Part shown: in pieces, positions 12,573-21,923 of the stretch
Layout of the letters: each line of letters starts with the position of its first letter
Position numbering within the stretch: position 1 is the stretch's first letter
NCBI GenBank assembly: GCA_945902915.1
Contig: CAMDNJ010000004.1
Location: forward strand, 1 to 46,753
DNA from: Crenothrix polyspora
GTDB taxonomy: Bacteria; Pseudomonadota; Gammaproteobacteria; Methylococcales; Methylomonadaceae
Reading direction: 5' to 3'
DNA length: 46,753 bases
Translations under genes and position numbers: made by a program
Notes under the pieces: model-generated
Databases searched by the model: none
What the model was told of the DNA's origin: nothing
Seen by the model: only the letters and a program-made list of their open reading frames with translations

Positions 12573-14704
12573 TCATAACTCTCATCACCAAACATCTCGG
12601 CTACGACCACATCAAAGTCGTCTTTCTCAATCAATACCTTTGAGTTGGATTCATCTTCTCGACTATGTTGCTCTATAGTTCGTCGTAATGCGACCAAGGC
12701 GGCACGATTACAGACGGCAGCAAGTTCAGCACCACTGGCATTAAAGCAACGTTCGGCTATAGCTTCGACATTAACGTTTTCTGCCAATGATTTATTCCGT
12801 AAATGCACTTGCAGAATTTTCAATTTGGCGTCGTCATCGGGTAGTCCTAATTCGATGATGTCGTCAAAACGTCCAGGCCGAAGCATGGCGGGATCGATCA
12901 AATCAACGCGGTTGGTTGCACCCATCACAAAAACACCATTCAATTCTTCTAAGCCATCCATTTCTGACAGGAACTGACTTAACACACGCTCGGCAACATG
13001 AGAATCGGTGGAGCCTTCGCCACGAGCGGGAACAACTGAGTCAACCTCATCAAGGAAAATAATACAAGGTGATGCCTGTCGAGCCTTGAGAAATAGTTCA
13101 CGAACACCCTGCTCGGAATCGCCGACATAGCGAGACATTAAAGCCGGCCCTTTAACGGAAATGACATTAACGCCACTTTCATTGGCAACAGCTTTGGCGA
13201 TCAGTGTTTTACCTACCCCAGGTGGACCAACCAGCAATAGACCTTTAGGAGGTTTAACGCCAGCTTTTGTAAATAAACCTGGGTATTTTATCGGCCATTC
13301 AATCGACTCTATTAAGCGACGGCGAATATGATCTAATCCGCCGACATCCTCCCAGCGAACATCAGGGATATCGACAAATAACTCACGAATGGCCGAGGGA
13401 GATACTTCACACAAGGCCGCACGAAAATCATCCATAGTAACGGTTAATTTGGCGAGACGTTCGTAAGGAAAATCAGCAGCACTAAAATCAATTTCAGGCA
13501 ATAAGCGTCGAAGGGCGCTCATCGCAGCCTCACGACAAAGTGCTTCTAAATCTGCGCCGACAAAACCGTGAGTGATATCTGCCAGCAAATTCAATTCAAC
13601 ATCAACATCCAATGGCATGCCAGTACTATGAATTTCGATAATTTCTCGTCGTCCTTCACGATCTGGAATAGGTATACTTATTTCACGATCAAAACGCCCT
13701 GGGCGACGTAATGCTGGATCAAGCGCGTTAGGTAAATTGGTAGCAGCAATGACAATGATTTTGCCACGGCCTTTAAGACCATCCATTAAGGCCAGTAATT
13801 GTGCCACTATGCGCTTCTCGACATCGCCCACGACTTTGTCACGACGAGGGGCAATGGAATCAATCTCATCAAGAAAGATAATACTCGGGCCTTTAAGACT
13901 AGCTTCTTCGAAAATCTTGCGTAAATGTGCTTCACTTTCCCCATAAAATTTATGCACAATCTCTGGACCACTCACTGAAAAGAATTGCGCATCCGTTTCT
14001 TGAGCAATAATGCGTGCAATGAGAGTTTTTCCGCAGCCTGGCGGTCCGGTTAAAAGCACACCTTTGGGAGCATCAATACCCAATCGATCGAAGACCTCTG
14101 GATAACGCAAGGGCAGCTCAATCATTTCCCGTATACGTCGAACTTGACCTTTAAGTCCGCCGACATCTTCATACGATAGGCGCTGGGTATTTGTATGTGT
14201 GTCACCCGTCTTTTTCCCCATTACCAGTATCGTAGTTGGATCAATCAAAACGGCACCCACCGGAACTGTGCTGTCAACCTTGAATTCTGCGGAGTTACTA
14301 CCAAACAAATGTGCCCTTAGCAAATCACCTTTTTGAATCGGCAAACCGTCTAGCAAACTGCCGATGTACTCTAAATCACGCGTCGATGGCGTAATGGAAG
14401 TGGGAATTAGAGTAATGCGTGTCGCACGTTTACACGCGATCGCTTGTATCAACGCCTTCTCATCTAAGCTGAGGCCAGCATTGCGTCGTGTTAATCCATC
14501 TAATTGAACAACGCCTTTGCCACGCATATCAGGATAGGTAGGCATTATTTTTGCGATGCCGAAGCCTTTTTTGCTGGTTAATTGAACGGTATCACCAACC
14601 GACAACCCTAGTTTAGTCATGTCACTTGGATCCAAGCGCGCATAAGCCCGACCCGTATCTTTAGGCAGTGCTTCAACCACTTTCAGCTTAAGCTCATTAG
14701 TCAT
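12569..14704 (-). CDS. gvpZ: Cdc48/VAT-like AAA ATPase of the gas vesicle cluster
   Basis: A 711-residue protein with the full Cdc48/p97 architecture. An N-terminal double-psi barrel (about 1-170, RAYARLDPSDMTKLGLSVGD) is followed by two AAA domains: D1 with GPPGCGKT at 220-227 and IIFLDEID from 275, and D2 with GPPGVGKT at 493-500 and IIFLDEVD from 548. Both have arginine fingers in RRPGRFD. Such ATPases unfold or extract proteins from assemblies; remodelling or clearing of gas vesicle proteins is the likely task. It overlaps the Hsp20 gene by eight bases and sits in the gvpZ position. Confidence 0.9.
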   Translation of the reverse strand: MTNELKLKVVEALPKDTGRAYARLDPSDMTKLGLSVGDTVQLTSKKGFGIAKIMPTYPDMRGKGVVQLDGLTRRNAGLSLDEKALIQAIACKRATRITLIPTSITPSTRDLEYIGSLLDGLPIQKGDLLRAHLFGSNSAEFKVDSTVPVGAVLIDPTTILVMGKKTGDTHTNTQRLSYEDVGGLKGQVRRIREMIELPLRYPEVFDRLGIDAPKGVLLTGPPGCGKTLIARIIAQETDAQFFSVSGPEIVHKFYGESEAHLRKIFEEASLKGPSIIFLDEIDSIAPRRDKVVGDVEKRIVAQLLALMDGLKGRGKIIVIAATNLPNALDPALRRPGRFDREISIPIPDREGRREIIEIHSTGMPLDVDVELNLLADITHGFVGADLEALCREAAMSALRRLLPEIDFSAADFPYERLAKLTVTMDDFRAALCEVSPSAIRELFVDIPDVRWEDVGGLDHIRRRLIESIEWPIKYPGLFTKAGVKPPKGLLLVGPPGVGKTLIAKAVANESGVNVISVKGPALMSRYVGDSEQGVRELFLKARQASPCIIFLDEVDSVVPARGEGSTDSHVAERVLSQFLSEMDGLEELNGVFVMGATNRVDLIDPAMLRPGRFDDIIELGLPDDDAKLKILQVHLRNKSLAENVNVEAIAERCFNASGAELAAVCNRAALVALRRTIEQHSREDESNSKVLIEKDDFDVVVAEMFGDESYE

Positions 14705-15209
14705 TGAGTTTGATCTCTAAAATACCGTTTCTACAACTATGCTCCATCCCCTTACTTTCAAAGGAACGAGGCAAAACGACTTCCTTATGATATTTCTTAC
14801 TGCCCCTAGCGGCATTGAGTGTAAGTACGTCTCCATTCAGTTCGACACTCAGATCAGCAGCAGAAATACCTGGCATTTCAGCCAAGACCAAAATATGATC
14901 GGTTTCTTCTATGACATCGATGAGCGGTTCGGAAATTTCCTGAACACTGGTAACGCCGGTTTGTTCATCACGATGAACATTACCGAAAGACTCAACTTTT
15001 GGTTCGTTATTTTCATTTAAGCCCATTTTTACAGAAAAGCCGTATACAGCTTTAGCGTTTTTACCGCCACCAGTATCGACATCAAAAGCACCGCTGCGCT
15101 TCATTTGCTCGCCTTTTTCAGCTAATTCGCCCAGCTTACCGACTAAATCCCCTAAACCACGAAGTATACCTTCGATGTTTCCGCTTACCTTATCAACCTT
15201 ATTGTTCAT
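14697..15209 (-). CDS. gvpH: Small heat-shock protein of the gas vesicle cluster (GvpH-like)
   Basis: A 170-residue protein with an N-terminal helical segment (GILRGLGDLVGKLGELAEKG) and a C-terminal alpha-crystallin-type domain of about 80 residues: LIDVIEETDHILVLAEMPG, then DLSVELNGDVLTLNA and GILEIKLND. Hsp20/GvpH proteins hold aggregation-prone partners, here presumably the very hydrophobic shell subunits. It sits between the sigma-54 regulator gene (nine bases away) and the AAA ATPase gene (overlap), as gvpH does in Serratia. Confidence 0.85.
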   Translation of the reverse strand: MNNKVDKVSGNIEGILRGLGDLVGKLGELAEKGEQMKRSGAFDVDTGGGKNAKAVYGFSVKMGLNENNEPKVESFGNVHRDEQTGVTSVQEISEPLIDVIEETDHILVLAEMPGISAADLSVELNGDVLTLNAARGSKKYHKEVVLPRSFESKGMEHSCRNGILEIKLND

Positions 15210-15217
15210 GACAACAC

Positions 15218-16654
15218 CTATGTAGGAAATTTCTTAATTTTGGAAAGTAGCGTTTTATAGTCAATTGATAAACGCCGAGAGGTTTCTGATTTATTATTAC
15301 CTGTTCTTATCATCATCTGCTTAATGATCATATTAGATACAAAGACTTCCATTTCTTTTAATGTCATACCTTCGGGTAGCCTACTTTCTAAGCACTCTAG
15401 ACAATTATCGCTAAAGACTTCGCAAGACGTTTTTTGTGCCTTGTCTAATTGATCACTAAGTTGCTTAGTGTTGGTGGAAACGGGTAAGTTCAACTCAGAA
15501 ACACCTATCTCAATTTCTGCAAGTAAGACTGCACGACGCATGACAGCACGCAGTTCTCGAACATTCCCGGGCCAACTATACTGTAGCAGTTCATTGATTG
15601 CTGAACTGGAAAGCGGTGGTATTGACTTGCCCAGTTCTAAGCTGGTTTCCAATATATAACGATGTGCTAAAAAGAGAATATCAGCCGGTCGATTGTGCAA
15701 TGAGGGAATGCGTATAGTAAATTCATTTAGCCTAAAATATAAATCTTCGCGAAACCTACCTTTTATAACCGCATCCAACAGATCCTCATTACTGGCTACC
15801 AAAATGCGTATATTCACAGGGATAGGTTTGATACTACCCACCCTGTAAATCACTCGCTCTTGTAACACCCGCAATAACTTTGATTGCGAAGATAAAGACA
15901 GATTGACAATTTCGTCCAAAAATAACGTACCACCTTCCGTCGCTTCAATTCTCCCCACTTTCCGCTGATCAGCCCCAGTATATGAGCCCTTTTCGTGCCC
16001 AAATAATTCGTTTTCTATCAGTGTGTCGGGAATGGCTCCGCAGTCAATGGGGGTGAAAATGTTGGAACTACGCTGACTGGCTAGATGAATATTTTTAGCA
16101 ACCAACTCTTTACCTGTGCCAGACTGTCCTTGAATAATAACGGAAAAATTCGTAGGCGCGACGTTCAAAATGCTTTTGATCAACATTTGAATCTCTGTAC
16201 TATTACCCATCTCAGCAGCAATACGACGACTGGTATCCTGCTTGGGTTCGCAGTTAACGTAGTTACTCATCATCTGCTTAAGTATTTGCAATTCTTTATT
16301 AACTAGTTCAAGCACCCGCGCGTTGTCAAAGGGCTTAGTGAGGTAATCTCTCGCGCCTGCTTTTATGGCACTCACTGCATCAAAAATACCACCATTTCCC
16401 GTGATCATGATGACGGGAAGTTGTGGGTAATAAAGATGTGTATGTGCCAAAATATCCATACCGCTAGCACCCGGCATGACATTATCGAGCAATAGTAAAC
16501 TGGGTTCGCGTTTCATTAATGAGCTTATCACTGCATCGCCATCATATACTTTCTGAGTTTCATAGCCTGCTTTTTCAAGCAAGTAAGCAAGGAGATCACA
16601 AATGTCATGATCGTCATCAGCGATAAGCACATAATTTAAAATTCTATTATTCAT
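15218..16654 (-). CDS. gvrA: NtrC-family sigma-54 activator of the gas vesicle cluster
   Basis: A 478-residue response regulator. The receiver has DDD at residues 13-15, phosphoacceptor D57 in LLLLDNVMPG, T85 and K107. The AAA+ domain has Walker A GQSGTGKE (176-183), a sigma-54 contact loop GSYTGA (223-228) in place of the usual GAFTGA, and Walker B GGTLFLDE. A Fis-type HTH ends the protein (ETSRRLSIDYKTLLSKIKK). It heads the leftward operon and is the natural activator of the sigma-54 promoter before gvpA. It corresponds to gvrA. Confidence 0.92.
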   Translation of the reverse strand: MNNRILNYVLIADDDHDICDLLAYLLEKAGYETQKVYDGDAVISSLMKREPSLLLLDNVMPGASGMDILAHTHLYYPQLPVIMITGNGGIFDAVSAIKAGARDYLTKPFDNARVLELVNKELQILKQMMSNYVNCEPKQDTSRRIAAEMGNSTEIQMLIKSILNVAPTNFSVIIQGQSGTGKELVAKNIHLASQRSSNIFTPIDCGAIPDTLIENELFGHEKGSYTGADQRKVGRIEATEGGTLFLDEIVNLSLSSQSKLLRVLQERVIYRVGSIKPIPVNIRILVASNEDLLDAVIKGRFREDLYFRLNEFTIRIPSLHNRPADILFLAHRYILETSLELGKSIPPLSSSAINELLQYSWPGNVRELRAVMRRAVLLAEIEIGVSELNLPVSTNTKQLSDQLDKAQKTSCEVFSDNCLECLESRLPEGMTLKEMEVFVSNMIIKQMMIRTGNNKSETSRRLSIDYKTLLSKIKKFPT

Positions 16655-17064
16655 TTTTTTTCAGATAAATAATTTTTAAACAGCTTAGGACTAGGTAAGC
16701 TCTAACAGTGTTAGTCCCAACTGCTCTTTTATTTCCATATTAAAAATTGAAAAACGGTTTTATTAAAAGCGTTTCGAAGTTCATTATGTGATGCAAAATA
16801 TTCCATTAGCGACGTCAATAACTCTGATTCATTTAATCACGTTGAAAACACAAATACTATTCGTACAACTACCTATAAATATTGATAAATTAAACTCTCA
16901 ATACCGAACAAAAATGATATACAGAATAATATACTTGTAAATTCATATAGTGCATTACAAAGAATCCATCAGGCCTAATCTTTAGTAGGCTTTTTCGAAT
17001 ACTAAAAAACTTTTATCTCCCACCTAGAGCGCTTGAGCGAGGTCGAAAAAAGCCATGATAAAAT
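16655..17064. other. A/T-rich intergenic region upstream of the regulatory operon
   Basis: This 410-base stretch must hold the promoter of the leftward regulatory operon. It is A/T-rich; no clear -35/-10 pair and no minus-strand sigma-54 site could be singled out. A short GCCTA/TAGGC hairpin followed by five T lies at 16,973-16,995 on the plus strand but has no gene upstream to terminate. No ribosome site is evident before the regulator start at 16,654. Confidence 0.4.
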
Positions 17065-17431
17065 ATGTCCTATATTGAGATAAGGACATCAGTTTTAATA
17101 GCAAGTCTAGATAAAACATCGGTTCGAACAGCTGTGCAGCGGTTAAAAATTGATTTTGAACAACTCTGTGCTGACGGAAAAGTAACGGCTGAAAACAAAG
17201 CGTTGATGATGGGCATGCTCCTGATTATTGAATTGATACTATCTATGTTTCTCGAAAAAATCACCAAGAAAGAAACACAGAAATTCCAGTATACCGCCCT
17301 AACAAACCGAAAAAGACAAATCCGCTTTGGGTCATCGAGGAAGCAATGGTAAGGGCAAAAAAGAAAATGATCCCCTAGCTAAAAATACCATTGTTAACCA
17401 TGCTATGGCACTGGAGGCAGCTACATGCTAA
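17065..17431 (+). pseudogene. Decayed IS66-type transposase, N-terminal part
   Basis: An open frame of 95 codons starts at 17,065 and includes DFEQLCADGKVTAENKALMM and LLIIELILSMFLEK. The homology then continues in another frame from about 17,270: KHRNSSIPP, an in-frame stop, then QTEKDKSALGHRGSNGKGKK to a stop at 17,431. The NSSxPPSxxxxD block followed by a basic Gly/Lys stretch is typical of the N-terminal region of IS66-family transposases. A frameshift, a stop and loss of the catalytic domain make it a relic. The rest of 17,432-17,509 shows nothing recognisable. Confidence 0.6.
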
Positions 17432-17509
17432 CTCACCCTAACAACGCTCAGCAGTTACGAGCTATAAAAGGTAGATATAGTTGACCGCAGTAATTTTGGC
17501 TGCAACGTG

Positions 17510-18586
17510 TTAATTTAATATAGATGTGCCTTTAATCTGTACAAATACAGACATGCCAATCTTTAGGCCCAGCAAGGATAAGGATTTACGGGTGATATGA
17601 GCTAACAATAATTGCTGGCCTATGAGTAATTGAACGACGGCTTGGCTATCTCGTCCTTCAGTAATCTCACTAATCAAGGCAGGCAGCACATTGAGTATAC
17701 TGGTTGCACTGGGTTCTACTAGAGTAATACTAACATCACGCGCGTATATCTGTACTCTCAGCGCGGTAGCTATCGGTACATCAATTAAAGGAAGACTCAG
17801 CGAGCCGCCATCAAAGGTAACGCGCGTCAGATGATACGCTCGCTCATGCTCGGCTATGCTTACTTGCCAAACCGTTGCCGCCTCCCTATCTTGCGCCAAC
17901 GGCAAGTCGAGACGACTTTGTGTTTCTGCTAACGGCCCAGCAGCCAAGAGCCGACCTTCTTCTAAAATAACTAACGTGTCTGCCAGTTGGGCCACTTCCT
18001 GTTGTGAGTGAGTGACATACACTACCGGAATATCCAGTTGCTGATGTAAGCGACTCAAATAAGGCAGGATTTCTTGTTTACGTTTGAAATCGAGTGAGGC
18101 CAGCGGTTCATCCATTAAAAGAATTTCGGGATTAAGCGCCAAAGCTCTTGCAATAGCGACCCGTTGCCGTTCGCCGCCTGATAAAGTACTCGGCATACGC
18201 GCCAATAAATGACCGATGCCTAATAGGTCAATGGTTTGATTTAGCTTGATCAAGCCTAGATTATTTTTAATCCGCTTTAAGCCATAATGCAAATTAGCTA
18301 ACACCGTTAAATGCGAGAACAGATTAGCCTCTTGAAACACGTAGCCTAGTGGCCGTTTATAAGTTGGCAGGAACACTTTGCGTTCACTATCTTGCCAAAC
18401 ACGGCCATTTATTTCTAAATAGCCTTGCGCTGCGTGTTCTAATCCGGCGATACAACGCAGCAGTGTAGTTTTTCCTGAACCAGAATGACCGAACAACACC
18501 GACACACCGGTGCTAGGCAAGGTTAAATCAACATCTAGGCTGAAGTCGCCATAATTTAGTCCAAAGCGAGCTTTGATCAAGGTCAT
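17510..18586 (-). CDS. modC: Molybdate ABC transporter ATP-binding protein ModC
   Basis: A 358-residue ABC ATPase that powers molybdate import. Walker [10 protein letters not shown] (residues about 33-41), Q-loop [13 protein letters not shown], signature [16 protein letters not shown] and Walker [14 protein letters not shown] are all present. The C-terminal 70 residues form a Mop/TOBE domain ([20 protein letters not shown]), which identifies ModC rather than another importer. It overlaps the end of modB by four bases. It is the last gene of the cluster. Confidence 0.95.
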   Translation of the reverse strand: MTLIKARFGLNYGDFSLDVDLTLPSTGVSVLFGHSGSGKTTLLRCIAGLEHAAQGYLEINGRVWQDSERKVFLPTYKRPLGYVFQEANLFSHLTVLANLHYGLKRIKNNLGLIKLNQTIDLLGIGHLLARMPSTLSGGERQRVAIARALALNPEILLMDEPLASLDFKRKQEILPYLSRLHQQLDIPVVYVTHSQQEVAQLADTLVILEEGRLLAAGPLAETQSRLDLPLAQDREAATVWQVSIAEHERAYHLTRVTFDGGSLSLPLIDVPIATALRVQIYARDVSITLVEPSATSILNVLPALISEITEGRDSQAVVQLLIGQQLLLAHITRKSLSLLGLKIGMSVFVQIKGTSILN

Positions 18587-19269
18587 TTAAACGGTTGCGC
18601 CATCGTTGGAGACTTAATTTGAGTGTATAGCACCAGCAACACCGTAAAGGAAAACAATAACAAACAGCCTGCCAACCAGTGCGCATCGGTATATTCCAAG
18701 GCTTCGACATGATTATATATTTGCACCGACACCACGCGCGTCTTATTGGGTATATTGCCGCCTATCATCAATACCAAGCCAAATTCACCAACCGTATGGG
18801 TAAAACCTAAAATAGCCGCCGTTATAAAACCCGGCTTTGCTAATGGCAGCACTACACTAAAAAAACTATCTAGCGGGCTTGCGCGTAAAGTGGCCGCAGC
18901 TTCCAGAGACTGTTTACCTATCATGGCAAAAGCGGCTTGCAAGGGTTGTACGACAAACGGCAGCGAATACAGCACCGAGCCGACCACTAAGCCATAAAAG
19001 GTGAAGGGTAACGTGCCTAAACCCAGCCAGTTAGTAAGTTTGCCTATGATCCCAGTCGGCCCCATCAATACCAATAAATAAAAACCCAATACCGTTGGCG
19101 GCAACACCAACGGTAGGGCGACAATAGCATTAATAGGCCCCTTCCAAACAGAGCGAGTTCTGCTCAGCCACCAAGCTAAGGGTGTGCCCACTAACAGCAT
19201 AATAGTCGTGGCAATACTCGCCACTTTAAAAGTGAGCAACAAGGTGTCGAAATCTTCAGAACTTAGCAT
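18583..19269 (-). CDS. modB: Molybdate ABC transporter permease ModB
   Basis: A 228-residue inner-membrane permease with about five or six transmembrane segments, such as [20 protein letters not shown] and [17 protein letters not shown]. The cytoplasmic coupling loop [20 protein letters not shown] contains the EAA motif that docks with the ModC ATPase. The length is usual for ModB. It lies 14 bases after modA and overlaps modC, so the three are surely co-translated. Confidence 0.95.
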   Translation of the reverse strand: MLSSEDFDTLLLTFKVASIATTIMLLVGTPLAWWLSRTRSVWKGPINAIVALPLVLPPTVLGFYLLVLMGPTGIIGKLTNWLGLGTLPFTFYGLVVGSVLYSLPFVVQPLQAAFAMIGKQSLEAAATLRASPLDSFFSVVLPLAKPGFITAAILGFTHTVGEFGLVLMIGGNIPNKTRVVSVQIYNHVEALEYTDAHWLAGCLLLFSFTVLLVLYTQIKSPTMAQPFK

Positions 19270-19283
19270 CCGTAGGTATAATC

Positions 19284-20045
19284 TTATTGAGCTAAATCAT
19301 AGCCGTATTTTTTGATGATCTCCAAAGCTGGAGCAGACTTTAAATAAGCCAGTAAAGCCGTCGCGGCTGGATTTTCAGCTCCTTTTTTTAAGAGCACAGC
19401 CGTTTGTTTGATCGGCGCATGTAATTCTTCTGGAATGATCCAAGCTGAGCCGCTAGTGACTTTGCCGTTGTCAAAAACTTGCGATAAGGCGACAAAACCC
19501 AGCTCAGCGTTACCCGTACTTACAAACTGATAAGCTTGAGCTATGCTTTCAGCTTGTACTATTAGAGGTTGCAACTTATCTTGCAATTTCAGACCATTTA
19601 ATACTTCTATAGCCGCAACACCATAAGGTGCAAGCTTGGGATCAGCCAATGCTAGATGCTTAAAGCCACCAGAGCTTAGAATTTTCCCTTGATTATCAAC
19701 GTAACCGGGGGTTGCCGACCATAATACTAATTTTCCTACTGCATAGATAAACTGGCTACCGGACACAGCAAAGCCATCTTGTATCAATTTTTCAGGGCCC
19801 TTTTCGTCTGCTGCCAACAGTAACTCAAATGGAGCACCGTTTTCCATTTGTGAAACAAATTTTCCGGTAGAGCCGAACGATAAATTAGCACTGTGGCCGG
19901 TGGCTTTTTCAAATCCAGAGACTATTTCAGTCATCGGCTTACTAAAGTTAGCAGCCACTGCGACTAAGGTCGTTGCCGCAAAACTGCTTTGACTGATCGT
20001 CAATAAAAAAAACAGACGAAAACCTAATGACATATTCTTAAACAT
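19284..20045 (-). CDS. modA: Molybdate-binding periplasmic protein ModA
   Basis: A 253-residue solute-binding protein with an N-terminal signal peptide ([15 protein letters not shown], cleavage after residue 23 or so). It has the ModA landmarks [41 protein letters not shown] and [14 protein letters not shown], which contribute to oxyanion binding. AAGGAAGC lies just before the ATG. A strong 14-bp hairpin in its leader separates it from the porin gene. It delivers molybdate to ModBC for molybdoenzyme cofactor synthesis. Confidence 0.94.
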   Translation of the reverse strand: MFKNMSLGFRLFFLLTISQSSFAATTLVAVAANFSKPMTEIVSGFEKATGHSANLSFGSTGKFVSQMENGAPFELLLAADEKGPEKLIQDGFAVSGSQFIYAVGKLVLWSATPGYVDNQGKILSSGGFKHLALADPKLAPYGVAAIEVLNGLKLQDKLQPLIVQAESIAQAYQFVSTGNAELGFVALSQVFDNGKVTSGSAWIIPEELHAPIKQTAVLLKKGAENPAATALLAYLKSAPALEIIKKYGYDLAQ

Positions 20046-20078
20046 ACGAGCTTCCTTTTAAGGGTATTCAATGATAAC

Positions 20079-20118
20079 TAGGCATTACCGAAGAGCATAG
20101 ATTATTCGGTAATGCCTA
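20079..20118 (-). terminator. Perfect 14-bp hairpin between the porin gene and modA
   Basis: TAGGCATTACCGAA at 20,079-20,092 pairs exactly with 20,105-20,118 around a 12-base loop. In the minus-strand direction no T-tract follows, so it may be a Rho-dependent or weak terminator of the porin message, or a control element in the modA leader about 35 bases before the start. It does not match the ModE operator or the molybdenum-cofactor riboswitch as I know them. Confidence 0.55.
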
Positions 20119-20148
20119 TGAAACAGTATTTATTTTAATAAGATGGCT

Positions 20149-21774
20149 TTAAAACCTAACTTGGCTAGTCATGTAGAAATAGTTGGTATCACCGCCAGGG
20201 CTTGTAGTCACTGTTGCTGTTGAAACGGCTGTCTTAGCAAACTGACCTTTAAATAAATGGAACCAACCTGCTTCAAAATTTAAACTGCTGTTGAAATTAT
20301 AACGACTAGAAGCACCTATTTGGTCGCCAACATAGTCGCCACCCATTCCTTTAGTATTGCCAATTAAACTAGGCGCTGTCGCTGAGGAGCAAGAAGATCC
20401 ACCCCAACAATCACTAGCTGAAGCCAGCCAGATGGCTCGTTGTTGCAAGGATACGGTAATATCTTTACGAGGTGAAAAATTGAATCTAGCACCCGGCGAG
20501 TTGATATTGCTACGTTGGAAGGCCGAATAAATTCCACTAGAACCAAAATCTAAATCTGAAGCACCATAGAGTGGATCAAAACGACCATCGGTAGCGCCAG
20601 CTTTATAGGATTTACTATCCTTACTACCACTGGCCCAATCATATTCAACCAGAAAGCGTGGTGACATAGGCAAATCAAAGCTATAACCAGCCTCAAGATG
20701 GTTAGACCAAGCTTGATGATTTTGTTGTTGATTGTTAACCGAGGTATTGTATTGCACTGTACCGAACTGCCCCATACCTTCAGCTACAAAGTCAAAACTC
20801 CCTTTAGCGGGTTTGCTATAAAAACGGATGTTCGGTGTTAAATAATTTCGATTGCGGGTGGCGTTATTATTACTATCGCTCTCATTTAGACTATACAATG
20901 CAAAATCGGCATTAATATTCTTAATAACGTCATAACCTTCTAAGATACCGCCAGAAAACCAAGTATGCGTATCTTCTTGATCCCATTGTTGAGCGCCATT
21001 CACCAGTAAATTAGCATTGGCTGCGACCAGATTAGGATCGCCATTAACGGGGGTTTTGACATAGTTAGGAAATCGTAGCACCGGCATCGTACCGAAGGCA
21101 TTTAATTGCCAGCGACCATAATCTAAGATTCTAATACGTAGACCGGTAAAGTTATTGACGGTATTACGGTAAATAGGCCTAGCCACTAATCGCCTACTAC
21201 CAAAATCCATGGTTTGCCTCCCTGCTTTAACTTCAACACCTAAGCCACTAAATAAGGCATTTTGATCGGCCCATGAGGCATAGATCTGGGTAAAATCTAA
21301 AGTATCAACCATGGTGTTATTGGGTGGATTAGGTGTATTAGCTACTCCAGAATCCGACGACAAGGCACGGGCATCCATAAACTCAGTTGCAAAGCAGAAT
21401 TTACCCAACTTAGCTTGTAGCCAAAGGTTCGTTTGTAAGGCGATTTGTTGGTCGCCACCACCGACTTTAGGCGCTGGTGAAGCTTGATTAGCTTTAAAGG
21501 TGTCACTTAATGATTCGTAACGAGTTCGATTTTCAAGACCTATGACTAACCAAGCGGGTAAATGTAAGGTGTCATGTAAATTCCACACTGGCTTTTCATA
21601 TGAATTACCTAGCAGAGCATCATCCATTAATGCGTTGTAAGCGGCCATAGGTGCTCTACTATAACTTTGTTGGGGTTCTGCGGCTTGAGCGGCATCAAAT
21701 AGACAGAAGCTACTAGCAGCTATTAAGGCTAGAGTATAGTTATTAAAAACCATTTTATTTTGGGTTATTCGCAT
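20149..21774 (-). CDS. Outer-membrane beta-barrel porin (alginate-export family-like) next to modABC
   Basis: A 541-residue exported protein. The start at 21,774 (MRITQNKMVF) is chosen because GAGGT lies eight bases upstream; the signal peptide runs through YTLALIAASSFCLFDAAQAA. The mature part alternates short beta strands and ends in TSQVRF, with the terminal Phe typical of Bam substrates. Motifs such as DFTQIYASW, KAGRQTMDFGSRRLVARPIY and RWQLNAFG resemble the alginate-export porin family (PF13372-like). Same strand and 103 bases ahead of modA, so it may admit molybdate or another anion. Confidence 0.75.
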   Translation of the reverse strand: MRITQNKMVFNNYTLALIAASSFCLFDAAQAAEPQQSYSRAPMAAYNALMDDALLGNSYEKPVWNLHDTLHLPAWLVIGLENRTRYESLSDTFKANQASPAPKVGGGDQQIALQTNLWLQAKLGKFCFATEFMDARALSSDSGVANTPNPPNNTMVDTLDFTQIYASWADQNALFSGLGVEVKAGRQTMDFGSRRLVARPIYRNTVNNFTGLRIRILDYGRWQLNAFGTMPVLRFPNYVKTPVNGDPNLVAANANLLVNGAQQWDQEDTHTWFSGGILEGYDVIKNINADFALYSLNESDSNNNATRNRNYLTPNIRFYSKPAKGSFDFVAEGMGQFGTVQYNTSVNNQQQNHQAWSNHLEAGYSFDLPMSPRFLVEYDWASGSKDSKSYKAGATDGRFDPLYGASDLDFGSSGIYSAFQRSNINSPGARFNFSPRKDITVSLQQRAIWLASASDCWGGSSCSSATAPSLIGNTKGMGGDYVGDQIGASSRYNFNSSLNFEAGWFHLFKGQFAKTAVSTATVTTSPGGDTNYFYMTSQVRF

Positions 21775-21923
21775 TATCAATGACCTCATATATGGAGTTT
21801 ATATGGATGTTACTATCAATGATCGCTAGACCATTTAGAGCCGGAACCTGAGTAAATACCGCTCTACTATATCAGTATATGTATAATAAATAATAAGCAA
21901 GAAGTTATAAGGTTCACACATCA
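21775..21923. promoter_or_regulatory. Divergent promoter region between the porin-mod cluster and the PLP enzyme gene
   Basis: This 149-base gap separates divergent genes. It is A/T-rich, with a CTATATCAGTATATGTATAA stretch that could hold overlapping -10 boxes. It is not a convincing ModE site because the CGTTATAT half-sites are missing. No exact promoter is claimed. Confidence 0.3.

Noticed and set aside
16973-16995. Terminator-like GCCTA/TAGGC plus T5
   Set aside because: Only five pairs and no plus-strand gene upstream; noted in the intergenic entry but not called.
21820-21900. ModE operator before the porin-mod cluster
   Set aside because: The A/T-rich stretch lacks the CG-flanked TATAT half-sites of known ModE sites.
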